DNA of 64,000 nucleotides from Sodalis praecaptivus. Its GTDB lineage: Bacteria; Pseudomonadota; Gammaproteobacteria; Enterobacterales; Enterobacteriaceae. A program made the translations under genes and the position numbers. The stretch is from NCBI RefSeq assembly GCF_000517425.1, contig NZ_CP006569.1:3896760-3960759 (forward strand), written 5' to 3'. Of this stretch, positions 41,876-50,484 are shown in pieces; within the stretch, counting starts at the first letter, position 1, and the number at the start of each line of letters is the position of its first letter. A model generated the notes under the pieces. That model searched no databases, had not been told where the DNA came from, and saw only the letters and a program-made list of their open reading frames with translations.

Positions 41876-42319
41876 TCAGCCCAGCGGCAGCGCCATGATA
41901 ACGGCATCCTCCCGGCCGTCCGCCGACGGGTAGTAATGGCGCCGAATCGAGACTTCATTAAACCCCAGCGCGCGATACAGGGCGATGGCCGGCGCATTGG
42001 ATTGACGCACCTCCAGCCAAAGCGTCAATACTTGCCGCTGCTCCAGCTCGGCGATCACATGATCGAGCAGCGCCCGGCCGTGGCCTTGCCGCTGAAAGTC
42101 GGGGTGAACCGCAATGTTAAACAACGACGCTTCATCCAGCACGGTCTGGGTGATGGCGAAAGCCGCGATGCGATCGCCCACGCACAGTTTGAAATTCACA
42201 TAGCGTTCGCCTTGATTGCCGGCAAAGGTTTTAGCGCTCCAGGGAAAGGCGTGGCTAGCCTGTTCTATGTGCCAGGCTTCGGTGAGATCAGCCGGCAGCA
42301 GCGGTAATATGGTATTCAT
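41876..42319 (-). CDS. rimI: Ribosomal protein S18 alanine N-acetyltransferase
   Basis: GNAT acetyltransferase of ribosomal S18, about 147 residues. The acetyl-CoA site is in NIAVHPDFQRQGHGRALLDHV (split), with ending YYPSADGREDAVIMALPLG. Three ATG codons occur in a row-like cluster (42325, 42322, 42319); I prefer 42319 (MNTI...) from the E. coli start. It overlaps the end of holD by about 32 bp, so translation is probably coupled. Confidence 0.95.
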   Translation of the reverse strand: MNTILPLLPADLTEAWHIEQASHAFPWSAKTFAGNQGERYVNFKLCVGDRIAAFAITQTVLDEASLFNIAVHPDFQRQGHGRALLDHVIAELEQRQVLTLWLEVRQSNAPAIALYRALGFNEVSIRRHYYPSADGREDAVIMALPLG

Positions 42320-42701
42320 CATCACTTATCCGGCGCCATAGCTCGCGCTTGGCGCCAGCATCCCCTGAAAGCGCCGCCAGCGGCGGCGTATGGAAAGACA
42401 TTCCCTCGAATTCACGCAGGGCGTCAAGGCCGAGCCACCAGCAATGGCAACGGACATCGTCCGGCAGCATCATCACCTGTAAAGGCGTCACCCCGCAGAG
42501 CTGCGCCGGCGTCAGCGCCATGCTGCGCGCCACATCGGCCACCAGCGGATGATCGAGCGGCGGCGGCGCCTCGGCCACCAGCAATAAACGAATATGCCCC
42601 GGCAAGGTGATTGCCACCTCCCCCTGTAGCACCGCCGGGCGCCGGAGCGTCCATTGCGTAATGCCCAGTTGTTGTAACAGCCAATCGCGCCTTGTCGTCA
42701 T
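42288..42701 (-). CDS. holD: DNA polymerase III psi subunit
   Basis: Psi subunit linking the clamp loader to chi and SSB. It has 137 residues, exactly the E. coli length. It starts [22 protein letters not shown], where the N-terminal segment binds chi. The rest is less conserved, as is normal for psi. It is divergent from rsmC and overlaps rimI. Confidence 0.93.
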   Translation of the reverse strand: MTTRRDWLLQQLGITQWTLRRPAVLQGEVAITLPGHIRLLLVAEAPPPLDHPLVADVARSMALTPAQLCGVTPLQVMMLPDDVRCHCWWLGLDALREFEGMSFHTPPLAALSGDAGAKRELWRRISDDEYHITAAAG

Positions 42702-42813
42702 TGTTTATCCCGTCGGCGGTCTCGATTCCGCGCCGCTATGCTACCAAACCCATCGAACCCAGGGCAATAAAGCACTATACTCCCTGCTCGAATTATTGAG
42801 GAGCGTTTGTCGC

Positions 42814-43866
42814 ATGTCTGCATTAACCCCCGCCAGTGAAGTCATACTTCGGCATCAGGATACATTCTCAGATAAACAGGTATTGATTGCCGGCGATGTG
42901 CAGGATTTGCTGCCGGCCCGGCTTGAGGCGCGGAGTGTACGGGTTCATACCGCCTGGTTTCACCACCGGCAGACGCTGGCGCGCGCGCTGGGCGAGCAAG
43001 CGGTGCAATTCGGCCTGGTGGCGGACGCCGCCCTGGTCGGCGGGTGCGATACGCTGATTTACTTCTGGCCGAAAAACAAACCGGAAGCGCTGTTCCAGAT
43101 GACCAATCTCCTGTCGCTGATGCCGTTGGGCTGCGATGTGTTCGTGGTGGGTGAAAACCGCAGCGGCGTGCGCAGCGCCGAAGCGATGCTGGACGTATGG
43201 TGTCCGCTGGGTAAGATCGATAGCGCCCGCCGCTGCGGGCTGTATCACGGCGAACTCGTTCAGCCACCCCGTTTCGATGCGGAGTCTTACTGGCAATCTT
43301 ACTCGCTTGACGATGTGGTAATAAAAACCCTGCCGGGCGTGTTCAGCCGCGACGGGCTGGATAACGGCAGCCAGCTGCTGCTGTCAAGCTTTGAGCAGCC
43401 GATTCAAGGCCATGTGGCCGATATCGGCTGCGGCGCCGGCGTCCTGTCGGCGGTTCTGGCGAAAGGCGTGGCGGGGGTGCAGTTGACGCTCAGTGATGTG
43501 CACGCGCCGGCGCTGGCGGCCAGTCGCGCTACTCTGGCGGCCAACGGTCTGCAGGGGGAGGTGCTGGCGGGCGACGTCTACTCCGCCATCAGCGGCCGTT
43601 TCGATATGATCATCTCCAACCCGCCGTTCCACGACGGTATGCAAACCAATCTGAAAGCGGCGGAGACGCTGATTCGCGGCGCGCTGGACCATCTGCGCAT
43701 CGGCGGCGAATTACGCATTGTCGCTAATGCTTTCCTGCCCTATCCGGATCTGCTGGATGCGGTATTCGGCAATCATAAAGTGCTGGCGCAAAACGGCCGC
43801 TTTAAGGTCTATCAGGCTTTTCATCAAGTGAAGCGTACCCGCGAGAACCGAGGAAAACGCCGCTAA
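42814..43866 (+). CDS. rsmC: 16S rRNA (guanine1207-N2)-methyltransferase
   Basis: Methylates G1207 of 16S rRNA. It has 350 residues (E. coli 343). The N-terminal inactive methyltransferase-like domain contains [15 protein letters not shown] and [13 protein letters not shown]. The C-terminal domain has the SAM motif [13 protein letters not shown] and the catalytic NPPF in [18 protein letters not shown] lies before the ATG at 42814; the open frame to 42607 runs over holD and is not supported. Confidence 0.96.
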   Translation: MSALTPASEVILRHQDTFSDKQVLIAGDVQDLLPARLEARSVRVHTAWFHHRQTLARALGEQAVQFGLVADAALVGGCDTLIYFWPKNKPEALFQMTNLLSLMPLGCDVFVVGENRSGVRSAEAMLDVWCPLGKIDSARRCGLYHGELVQPPRFDAESYWQSYSLDDVVIKTLPGVFSRDGLDNGSQLLLSSFEQPIQGHVADIGCGAGVLSAVLAKGVAGVQLTLSDVHAPALAASRATLAANGLQGEVLAGDVYSAISGRFDMIISNPPFHDGMQTNLKAAETLIRGALDHLRIGGELRIVANAFLPYPDLLDAVFGNHKVLAQNGRFKVYQAFHQVKRTRENRGKRR

Positions 43867-43962
43867 CGCCGGGTTGGCGCACCGTTGGCCGCCGCGCGCC
43901 GCTGGGCCCGGCGGGGCACGGTATTTTTTTGCAGCAAACGCCCGCGAAATCACAAATAATCA

Positions 43963-43990
43963 TTGACCTTAACGCCAAAACCTCTAAAAT
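43963..43990 (+). promoter_or_regulatory. Promoter of the tRNA-Leu cluster
   Basis: TTGACC (43963-43968) and TAAAAT (43985-43990) are 16 bp apart, followed by a GC-rich discriminator (CCGCCTCCG), the type expected for stringently controlled stable-RNA promoters. It sits about 40 bp before the first tRNA. Confidence 0.8.
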
Positions 43991-44031
43991 CCGCCTCCGT
44001 GGTAACAGCCTTAAGCGGCTGTCCGTGTCAG

Positions 44032-44118
44032 GCGAAGGTGGCGGAATTGGTAGACGCGCTAGCTTCAGGTGTTAGTGTCTTAACGGACGTGAGGGTTCAA
44101 GTCCCTCTCTTCGCACCA
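44032..44118 (+). tRNA. leuQ: tRNA-Leu (anticodon CAG), copy 1
   Basis: 87 nt including the encoded CCA end. The sequence begins GCGAAGGTGGCGGAATTGGT, with anticodon loop CTTCAGGTG giving CAG, and ends CTTCGCACCA, complementary to the 5' end. It has the long variable arm of a class II tRNA. Reads CUG. First of three identical copies, as in E. coli leuQPV. Confidence 0.98.
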
Positions 44119-44158
44119 GCACAGACCACAAAGTCGTAGCGGTAGAGCCAGCCTGCGG

Positions 44159-44245
44159 GCGAAGGTGGCGGAATTGGTAGACGCGCTAGCTTCAGGTGTT
44201 AGTGTCTTAACGGACGTGAGGGTTCAAGTCCCTCTCTTCGCACCA
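44159..44245 (+). tRNA. leuP: tRNA-Leu (anticodon CAG), copy 2
   Basis: Identical over all 87 nt to the copy at 44032, 40 bp downstream of it. Class II tRNA with CCA encoded. Confidence 0.98.
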
Positions 44246-44344
44246 ACCGGCGGTTCTCCTCGTTAGCGCGCGACGACGTCAACCTAGGTTACGGCCCTTT
44301 TCCTCTGCCGCACCGCGGTCAAACATGCAGTCACATTGATTTGT

Positions 44345-44431
44345 GCGAAGGTGGCGGAATTGGTAGACGCGCTAGCTTCAGGTGTTAGTGTCTTAACGGA
44401 CGTGAGGGTTCAAGTCCCTCTCTTCGCACCA
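44345..44431 (+). tRNA. leuV: tRNA-Leu (anticodon CAG), copy 3
   Basis: Identical to the other two copies, 99 bp beyond the second. Probably part of the same transcript. Confidence 0.98.
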
Positions 44432-44871
44432 TTGTCAATGTCTCGCTTCGCGTTCCTCTTTTGTTGCGTCAACCTCTAACAGGCTGCTTCGTTCGCCTTC
44501 CTTAGGCCTGCGCGATATTCCTTTGCCCACGCCGGCAACCCGCAACTGATTGGATCAACTCACCATCTGAACATAGGCGATGCTGCCCACCGTCGCGCTG
44601 GTTGATTTGCGATCGCTTTGCCACAGCGCGACCGGTTTCGACGCTCTCGGTTTACTGACGCGGGTGCACGGCGATGTCCTTTAATCTGGCATGGTCTTTT
44701 ACGCTGTCGCCGAGCGTAGTTAATGACAATCGCGGCTAAAGCTGGTAAATTGAGCGCAAAGCGAAAAATTAAATTCAGGTATAAAAACGCTTGGGGATTT
44801 ATAGCGATCCGTTATTTTCTCGCAACATTATTTATTATTAGTTTTCACAGCCGGGGCTTATACGTTTGTCT
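44432..44871. other. Gap between the tRNA-Leu genes and the GGDEF gene
   Basis: 440 bp without a recognisable gene. No duplicated tRNA 3' end (attachment site) was found in it. The first half is of average composition and the last 170 bp are AT-rich, merging with the GGDEF gene. It may be a remnant of the rearrangement between the two E. coli-like blocks. Confidence 0.5.
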
Positions 44872-45975
44872 ATGTCTAAAACTTATAACACCTATGAGGA
44901 GCTCCGCCAAAGTAAGCTTCGCACATCGCTGCTGCTATTTTTGTTACTAAATATCGCCTTTTCTCTTTTTTACGTGGTGAGCGCGATAAATAACAGTCGC
45001 CAGCCGTCAGCGGCGGCGATAATCGTTGCGGCGTTATCGCTCACCGTTTTGGTAATAAGTCTCTTTCGGATGCGCAGTTATGCAGTTTCATTGAATTATC
45101 TTGCAATTATTATCGGCATCTCCTGGGCCTGGCATATTCTGTTTCGATTCAATCAGCTAGCCACACCCGATAAAACATTTCTTCTTTATAGCCTGATGAC
45201 GGTCTTTTTCATTAGCGCTATTACGCTTGCCGATAATTTATTGGCGTTTTGCCTGCATAGCCTGCCTTCGGCCGTGACGGTGGTGGTGCTGGATGAGTTT
45301 AGCCATATCGTCATGCTGCTATTTACTATCGTGCTGCCGCTTATCAGTTTCTCCTTGCACCACTTGATGCAAAACCGCAGCGAGGCTTTCACTATCGACC
45401 TGGTGAAACGCCTAAGCGAAGAGCGCGAAAAATTCAGCGATCTCAGCATGATCGATCCGCTTACCGGCCTCTACAACCGCCGCGGTCTGCATAACAGGCT
45501 TGAGGGGCTGCTCGGCGCGGGCGGCGGGACGGGCTGCCACTATTTGCTGCTGCTGGATATCGACCATTTCAAGGCGTATAACGATAATTATGGCCATAGC
45601 ATGGGTGATAAGGCGCTGACCGCGGTGGCGGTGGCGATACGCGACGCCGTACGCTCCCGAGACGTCGTGGTACGCTACGGCGGCGAAGAATTTCTGGTGC
45701 TGCTGATTGATGTTGATGAAACCGAAGCGCTGACCCTGGCCGAGAACGTCCGGCAGGCGGTGCTGGATCTGAAAATACCGCATCTCTATAACCAGGAAGC
45801 GTCCACCACCGTTACGCTGAGCGTGGGTATTGCCTCGCTAACGGGCGCCAATATTGATGCGTCATTAACCGCCGCCGACCAGGCTCTCTATCAGGCGAAA
45901 CATCAGGGCCGCAACGCGGTAAAATTCGCCGGACTGCCCGTCGGGGAGAAATCGCCCTCTTCCGCCGAACGCTAA
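44872..45975 (+). CDS. Membrane-bound diguanylate cyclase (GGDEF protein)
   Basis: Makes the second messenger cyclic di-GMP from two GTP. It has about 367 residues. Five or six hydrophobic segments fill residues about 17-165, forming a membrane sensor I cannot assign to a named MASE family. The GGDEF domain starts SMIDPLTGLYNRRG (about 192), with active-site GGEEF at 270-274. An RxxD inhibitory site (RSRD, 261-264) lies five residues before it, so product feedback is likely. In-frame TTG (44866) is an alternative start. The N-terminal half is clearly more AT-rich than its neighbours. Confidence 0.9.
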   Translation: MSKTYNTYEELRQSKLRTSLLLFLLLNIAFSLFYVVSAINNSRQPSAAAIIVAALSLTVLVISLFRMRSYAVSLNYLAIIIGISWAWHILFRFNQLATPDKTFLLYSLMTVFFISAITLADNLLAFCLHSLPSAVTVVVLDEFSHIVMLLFTIVLPLISFSLHHLMQNRSEAFTIDLVKRLSEEREKFSDLSMIDPLTGLYNRRGLHNRLEGLLGAGGGTGCHYLLLLDIDHFKAYNDNYGHSMGDKALTAVAVAIRDAVRSRDVVVRYGGEEFLVLLIDVDETEALTLAENVRQAVLDLKIPHLYNQEASTTVTLSVGIASLTGANIDASLTAADQALYQAKHQGRNAVKFAGLPVGEKSPSSAER

Positions 45976-46500
45976 CGCTGTTAAATGTTAATCGCCCATT
46001 AAGCTTCATTCGCCGCCGTTATTCGTTGCCACTCTAACCGCCTTAATCAAAATAACGGCAAAGTTGAGTATTATCCGAATGCCGTCGGTCACCTGCCGCA
46101 CGGATATTTGCGGCATTATTACCGCCGCGAAACTATTTATTTTAGCAGTATTTATCCTCGCGGGCGGCGTTAAAAGATCCTCGCCTACGCGCCGGCAGTA
46201 TTTACCCACCCGGCCGACATTTAACCGGCCTCGCGACGCGCTATTTTGCGCGGATTTAAAATAGCAAGATTTTACCGAAACGCTCAGCTCCATTGTGCAG
46301 TGGAATCAGGGGACTACCTAATTCTTTTTACCTCGCGATGAACAAAGCACTTTTTATCCTTTTGCCGCGCGGATAGTATTGCCTACCAACAGCGGCTTTC
46401 GCGCCTAGCGCAATTCAGGTTGCGCCGTATCTACCGGTCGGGGTCCGCAAAGTTGACATCGGCGAGACAGGGGTGACGTTGACGGCGATATCGGCATAAG
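45976..46500. other. Gene-free gap before yhbO
   Basis: About 525 bp without a supported gene. A 66-codon plus-strand frame at 46064-46264 has one hydrophobic stretch but starts with TTG and has no ribosome site. The region lies at the junction between the two E. coli-like blocks. Confidence 0.45.
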
Positions 46501-46542
46501 CGGCAGCGGCAGCGGCAGCGGCAGCGGCAGCGGCAGCGGCAG
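46501..46542. repeat. 6-bp tandem repeat (CGGCAG), seven copies
   Basis: Seven perfect copies of CGGCAG, about 105 bp upstream of the yhbO start. Perfect repeats of this length are prone to copy-number change by slippage. Confidence 0.97.
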
Positions 46543-46649
46543 AAAATCATAACCCCTTGATTGGCAACAGCATACTCTCTTCAATTTGCTGAGCGGTCGA
46601 TCCGGCACTAGGCTTAGGTGAGGCCATCATTCAGCAGAAGGAGGACATG

Positions 46650-47171
46650 ATGAGCAAGAAAATCGCCGTTTTGATTACCGATGAGTTCGAGGATTCCGAA
46701 TACACCTCGCCGGCACAGACCTACAAACAGGCTGGGCACCACGTGGTCACTATCGAGAAGCAGGCGGGCAACACCGTCACCGGTAAAAAGGGAGAAGCCA
46801 CCGTCACTATCGATAAAGGCATTGATGACGTTCAGCCCGCGGATTTCGATGCGCTGTTGCTTCCGGGCGGCCATTCCCCCGACTCGCTGCGCGGCGACGA
46901 CCGGTTTGTCAATTTTACCCGCGCTTTCGCCGACAGCGGTAAGCCGATATTCGCGATTTGCCATGGCCCGCAATTGCTTATCAGCGCCGATGTGGTGCGC
47001 GGCAAAAAAATGACCGCCGTGAAACCGATCGTAGTGGATTTGAAAAATGCGGGTGCCGACTTTTTCGATAAAGAAGTCGTAGTGGATAACGATACGCTCG
47101 TCACCAGCCGGACGCCGGATGATCTGCCGGCGTTTAATCGAGAATCCCTGCGCATCTTGAATAAGCCTTAA
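46650..47171 (+). CDS. yhbO: DJ-1/PfpI family protein YhbO
   Basis: Protein/nucleotide deglycase-like member of the DJ-1/PfpI family, linked to stress resistance in E. coli. It has 173 residues. The nucleophile cysteine is in PIFAICHGPQLL, with GGHSPDSLRG before it and TSRTPDDLPAFNRE near the C-terminus. Two ATG codons (46647, 46650) follow AAGGAGGAC; spacing and the MSKKIAVLITDEFEDSE start favour 46650. It has its own terminator at 47189. Confidence 0.97.
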   Translation: MSKKIAVLITDEFEDSEYTSPAQTYKQAGHHVVTIEKQAGNTVTGKKGEATVTIDKGIDDVQPADFDALLLPGGHSPDSLRGDDRFVNFTRAFADSGKPIFAICHGPQLLISADVVRGKKMTAVKPIVVDLKNAGADFFDKEVVVDNDTLVTSRTPDDLPAFNRESLRILNKP

Positions 47172-47188
47172 GCTGTCCCCTCCCCCGG

Positions 47189-47215
47189 CCCCGGCCGCAC
47201 GCCGGGGCTTTTTTA
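47189..47215 (+). terminator. Terminator of yhbO
   Basis: CCCCGGCCGCACGCCGGGG is a hairpin followed by a T run, 18 bp after the yhbO stop. Confidence 0.88.
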
Positions 47216-47525
47216 TGCCGCATTTTCACCACCAGCCGGCACCGCCTGCCGCGGAGAACTGCAGGGGCGGCAGCGACGGAGACAGCCCGGTACGCACAAC
47301 CTGACGGAGACAGCCTGCTAGGCACAGCCTTTAGGGGACGCCGGTGGAGACTACCTACCGAGAGGCGAGCAGGGGAGCAGCCTGCTGAGATTAGCGGAGG
47401 GGCCAGCGCCAAAACGAACGTCCTGTCAGAGAGGCAACGCGACGAAGGCGGCGGCGCCAGAGATGCGCCTTAGACGGGGCGGTAGCGGTGGCCGGCGGAT
47501 TCCGCTACACTCGGCGCTGCACCCG
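47216..47525. other. Gap between the yhbO terminator and the 9-bp repeat
   Basis: About 310 bp with no supported gene. A 28-bp unit (CGGAGACAGCCcGGTACGCACA / CGGAGACAGCCTGCTAGGCACA, abbreviated) occurs twice near 47276-47330. The GTG that opens the (Gly-Gln-Pro)n frame lies at 47488. Confidence 0.45.
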
Positions 47526-47742
47526 CCAACGAGGTCAACGAGGTCAGCTAAGCCAGCTAGGTCAACGAGGTCAACCAGGTCAGCCAGGTCAACGAGGTCA
47601 GCTAGGCCAGCCAGGTCAGCCAGGTCAGCCAGGTCAGCCAGGTCAGCCAGGTCAGCCAGGTCAGCCAGGTCAGCCAGGTCAGCCAGGTCAGCCAGGTCAG
47701 CCAGGTCAGTTAAGCCAGCTACGCCAGTTAGGTCAACTTAAG
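47526..47742. repeat. 9-bp tandem repeat CCAGGTCAG, eleven perfect copies plus degenerate flanks
   Basis: Eleven perfect consecutive copies of CCAGGTCAG fill 47611-47709. Degenerate units (ACGAGGTCA, GCTAGGCCA, GTTAAGCCA) extend the 9-bp phase on both sides. The plus-strand frame 47488-47757 stays open through the array and reads (Gly-Gln-Pro)n. Its TGA stop overlaps the yhbQ ATG as ATGA. There are no unique spacers, so this is not CRISPR. Confidence 0.97.
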
Positions 47743-47753
47743 GGATCACCACC

Positions 47754-48146
47754 ATGAGCAGCACCCTCTGGCATCTTTATCTCATCCGCACCGCCAGCGG
47801 CATGCTCTACACCGGCATCACCACCGATGTACAGCGGCGCCTTGAGCAGCATCAACGCGGCGGCGGGGCCAAATCGCTGCGCGGTAAGGGACCGCTAACG
47901 CTGGTGTTTCAGCGTCCGGCGGGCGACCGCAGCAGGGCGTTGCGTTGGGAATACCGGGTGAAACAGCTGTCGCGGCGGCAAAAAGAGCGCTTTGTCGCCT
48001 TGCAGGAACAGGCGCTGGAATGCTTCGGGCTGCTCGCTGGCGAGGCACCTGCGCCACCCTTGGATGGAAGGCCGCTTGCATCAGCGCCCTCAACGCCCAC
48101 GCCGGGCGCGCAGCCGGCGGGCGCCAAGACTGCCCGCCCGGATTAA
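47754..48146 (+). CDS. yhbQ: GIY-YIG domain protein YhbQ
   Basis: Small protein with a GIY-YIG nuclease fold (UPF0213), reported in E. coli as a DNA endonuclease-like protein. It has 130 residues. The motif is [26 protein letters not shown], split by the hairpin, with [17 protein letters not shown] after. About 30 C-terminal residues, rich in Pro and Ala, extend beyond E. coli YhbQ (100 residues). AAGGGATCACCACC precedes the ATG. It converges on yhbS with a TTAA stop overlap. Confidence 0.92.
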   Translation: MSSTLWHLYLIRTASGMLYTGITTDVQRRLEQHQRGGGAKSLRGKGPLTLVFQRPAGDRSRALRWEYRVKQLSRRQKERFVALQEQALECFGLLAGEAPAPPLDGRPLASAPSTPTPGAQPAGAKTARPD

Positions 48147-48664
48147 TGGCCCGTTCTTAATGCGGGGTGGGCGAACGGCGCGGGCCAGGAGACTTCCCCG
48201 CTTATGCCGTCCAGGGCGTTGTCCGCCAGCGTGAACAACTGGAACGCCGCCTCGGTGCCCGGCCAAGACGTGCGCAATTGCCAACGCGCGGCGGGCTCGA
48301 AGCCAAAACGGTGAAACCAGGACGGATCCCCCAGCGTCACCACCGCGCTGTAGCCGAATTCATTGAGCGTATCCAGCCCTTCATAAACCAATTGGCGGCC
48401 GATGCCCTGCCCACGCCAGGCGTCGTCTACCGCCAGCGGCGCCAGCGCTACCCACTGGTGATCCTCGCCGTCGATCCAGACCGGGCAATAGGCGGCATAG
48501 CCGATCACCCCGCCTTCGTCATCGGTCGCCACCACGCCCAGGGTCAGCAGCCCGTCTTCCCGCAGCGCGCGCACCAAGGCGGCTTCGCTCTCCCGATTGA
48601 ACGCCCGCTTGAGCAGACTGTCGATCCCCGGCGCATCCACCGGGATTTCCATTCGAATCAGCAA
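48143..48664 (-). CDS. yhbS: GNAT-family acetyltransferase YhbS
   Basis: Predicted N-acetyltransferase, 173 residues. The acetyl-CoA site [16 protein letters not shown] is intact, preceded by APLAVDD. The start appears to be TTG at 48664 (TTG-CTG-ATT-CGA), aligned with the E. coli MLIRVEIP start; ATG at 48652 is the alternative. It overlaps the end of ubiT by seven bases, so the two are probably coupled. Substrate unknown. Confidence 0.9.
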   Translation of the reverse strand: MLIRMEIPVDAPGIDSLLKRAFNRESEAALVRALREDGLLTLGVVATDDEGGVIGYAAYCPVWIDGEDHQWVALAPLAVDDAWRGQGIGRQLVYEGLDTLNEFGYSAVVTLGDPSWFHRFGFEPAARWQLRTSWPGTEAAFQLFTLADNALDGISGEVSWPAPFAHPALRTGH

Positions 48665-49185
48665 GACTGTGATACGCGATGGCCGTTGGCGGCGATCGCG
48701 TCCTCTTTCAGGCCGGCTTCCACTATGTCGGCCAGCTGTTGCAGGGCGTGGCGCAGCAGGGCCGGCATGCGCTCAGGATCGATGGCGTCCAGCAGGTTTT
48801 TAACCGTCAGGCCAAGTTCCGTATCCCCTTCGATACGCAGCCGGCGTTGGAAAAACAGCGTGTCCGGATCTTCGCGCCGGGCGGCTATCATCAGCAAGTC
48901 ATTCGCGTTACTGGTGAAAATAACGTCCGGCGTGGGATGCTGTCTCACCCGCAACTGTCCGTCGCGCAGCGTCATCGCCCAGCTCAGCCCCAGGTCGTCG
49001 ACATTGATTTGCAACCAGCGGCCATCCAGAAAGTCCAACTCGCCTTCTTCCAGCGCTGAACGAAACTGCCAGTGCAACACCTGTTCCAGGACCTGGCGCC
49101 GTGCGGCAAATGGGGTCATTTTAATCGGCAAGCGCAACAGCGACGGCCCCCGGCGCACCAGCTGTGCTCGTAGTTTCTCCCACAC
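48658..49185 (-). CDS. ubiT: Ubiquinone biosynthesis accessory factor UbiT
   Basis: SCP2-domain lipid-binding protein (formerly YhbT) required with UbiU and UbiV for oxygen-independent ubiquinone synthesis. It has 175 residues (E. coli 174). The start is GTG at 49185, with AAGGAG eight bases upstream, giving VWEKLRAQLVRRGPSLL. The blocks DVIFTSNANDLLMIAARREDPDTLFF (split) and EGDTELGLTVKNLLDAI are typical. It is divergent from ubiU. Confidence 0.93.
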   Translation of the reverse strand: MWEKLRAQLVRRGPSLLRLPIKMTPFAARRQVLEQVLHWQFRSALEEGELDFLDGRWLQINVDDLGLSWAMTLRDGQLRVRQHPTPDVIFTSNANDLLMIAARREDPDTLFFQRRLRIEGDTELGLTVKNLLDAIDPERMPALLRHALQQLADIVEAGLKEDAIAANGHRVSQSC

Positions 49186-49474
49186 TGTTTTCACTCCTTC
49201 AAAAAAAGTTATTGCCCATTTTGCCACAGCGGCCGGCGCACGCAGGGGCCTATATCAATGTTTCGCACAAAAACGTCGCGATTTACCACCGCCGGCGGCG
49301 GTTTTCCCCTGCCATTACGCCATAAACTGCCCCAAATCAAAATCCCTTCACCCGCCCTTATTTACAATTGCCGGCAGGCCCACGCGGCAAATGCTGTTAA
49401 TTCAGCCTGTTGGCCTGGAATTATTTCTTGCCCTTGCCGGCTTCGGCAACGGGTGGCCACTTCTTGGGAGCTTT

Positions 49475-50470
49475 ATGGAACTGCTCTGCCCAGCCGGTAA
49501 TCTACCGGCACTCAAGGCGGCGATTGATAATGGCGCCGACGCGGTGTATATCGGCCTGAAAGACGATACCAACGCCCGTCATTTCGCCGGCCTCAATTTT
49601 ACCGATCAGCGCTTACAGGAGGCGGAGCGCTATGTGCACCGTCACGGGCGCAAGCTGCATATCGCTATCAATACCTTTGCCCATCCCGACGGTTATGCCC
49701 GCTGGCAGCGCGCGATAGACATGGCGGCGCAGAGCGGCGCCGATGCGCTGATTCTGGCAGACCTGGCGATGCTGGCCTATGCCGCCGAGCGTTATCCCGC
49801 CATTGAGCGCCATGTTTCGGTGCAGGCCTCCGCCACCAATCAGGCGGCTATCCGCTTTTATCAGCAACAATTTGACGTCGCGCGGGTGGTCCTGCCGCGC
49901 GTGCTGTCGATCCATCAGGTGAAACAGCTCGCGCAAGTAAGCCCGGTGCCGCTGGAGGTGTTTGCCTTCGGCAGTCTTTGTATCATGGCCGAAGGACGCT
50001 GCTATCTCTCGTCCTATTTAACCGGTGAATCGCCCAACACGGTCGGCGCCTGCTCACCGGCGCGTTTTGTCCGCTGGCAGCAAACCGCCGCCGGGATGGA
50101 GGCGCGACTCAACAATGTACTGATTGACCGCTATCAACCTGACGAAAATGCCGGTTATCCCACCCTGTGCAAGGGCCGCTATCTGGTGGACGGGCAGCGC
50201 TATCACGCATTGGAAGAGCCCACCAGCTTGAATACGCTGGCGCTGCTGCCGGCGCTATTCGCCGCCAATATTGCCTCGGTGAAAATCGAAGGACGCCAGC
50301 GCAGCCCCGCCTATGTCAGTCAAGTGACCCGCGTATGGCGGCAGGCCATCGATCGCTGCCGCGCCAATCCCGACGCCTACCGGCCGGAGGATGCCTGGAA
50401 TCAGACGCTGGCGGCGATGTCGGAAGGGGTTCAGACCACCCTCGGCGCTTATCATCGCCGCTGGCAGTAA
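49475..50470 (+). CDS. ubiU: Oxygen-independent ubiquinone hydroxylation protein UbiU
   Basis: U32-family protein (formerly YhbU) with a 4Fe-4S cluster. With UbiV it hydroxylates the quinone ring without oxygen. It has 331 residues, exactly the E. coli length. It starts MELLCPAGNLPALKAAIDNG after TGGGAG. Cluster-type cysteines are seen in FGSLCIMAEGRCYLSSY, VGACSPARF and YPTLCKGRYL. It lies 14 bp before ubiV. Confidence 0.97.
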   Translation: MELLCPAGNLPALKAAIDNGADAVYIGLKDDTNARHFAGLNFTDQRLQEAERYVHRHGRKLHIAINTFAHPDGYARWQRAIDMAAQSGADALILADLAMLAYAAERYPAIERHVSVQASATNQAAIRFYQQQFDVARVVLPRVLSIHQVKQLAQVSPVPLEVFAFGSLCIMAEGRCYLSSYLTGESPNTVGACSPARFVRWQQTAAGMEARLNNVLIDRYQPDENAGYPTLCKGRYLVDGQRYHALEEPTSLNTLALLPALFAANIASVKIEGRQRSPAYVSQVTRVWRQAIDRCRANPDAYRPEDAWNQTLAAMSEGVQTTLGAYHRRWQ

Positions 50471-50484
50471 CAGGAGAGTCAGAC

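Noticed and set aside
44032-44431. Genomic island integrated at tRNA-Leu
   Set aside because: No duplicated tRNA 3' end downstream, no integrase and no mobility genes; only the GGDEF gene is foreign-looking.
46064-46264. 66-codon small membrane protein gene
   Set aside because: TTG start without ribosome site and no recognisable family; probably chance in an AT-richer gap.
47526-47742. CRISPR array
   Set aside because: Units are only 9 bp and directly adjoining with no unique spacers; no cas genes nearby.
48167-49474. N-terminal extension of ubiU by 436 codons
   Set aside because: It runs antisense through yhbS and ubiT; the E. coli-length start at 49475 has a ribosome site and family N-terminus.
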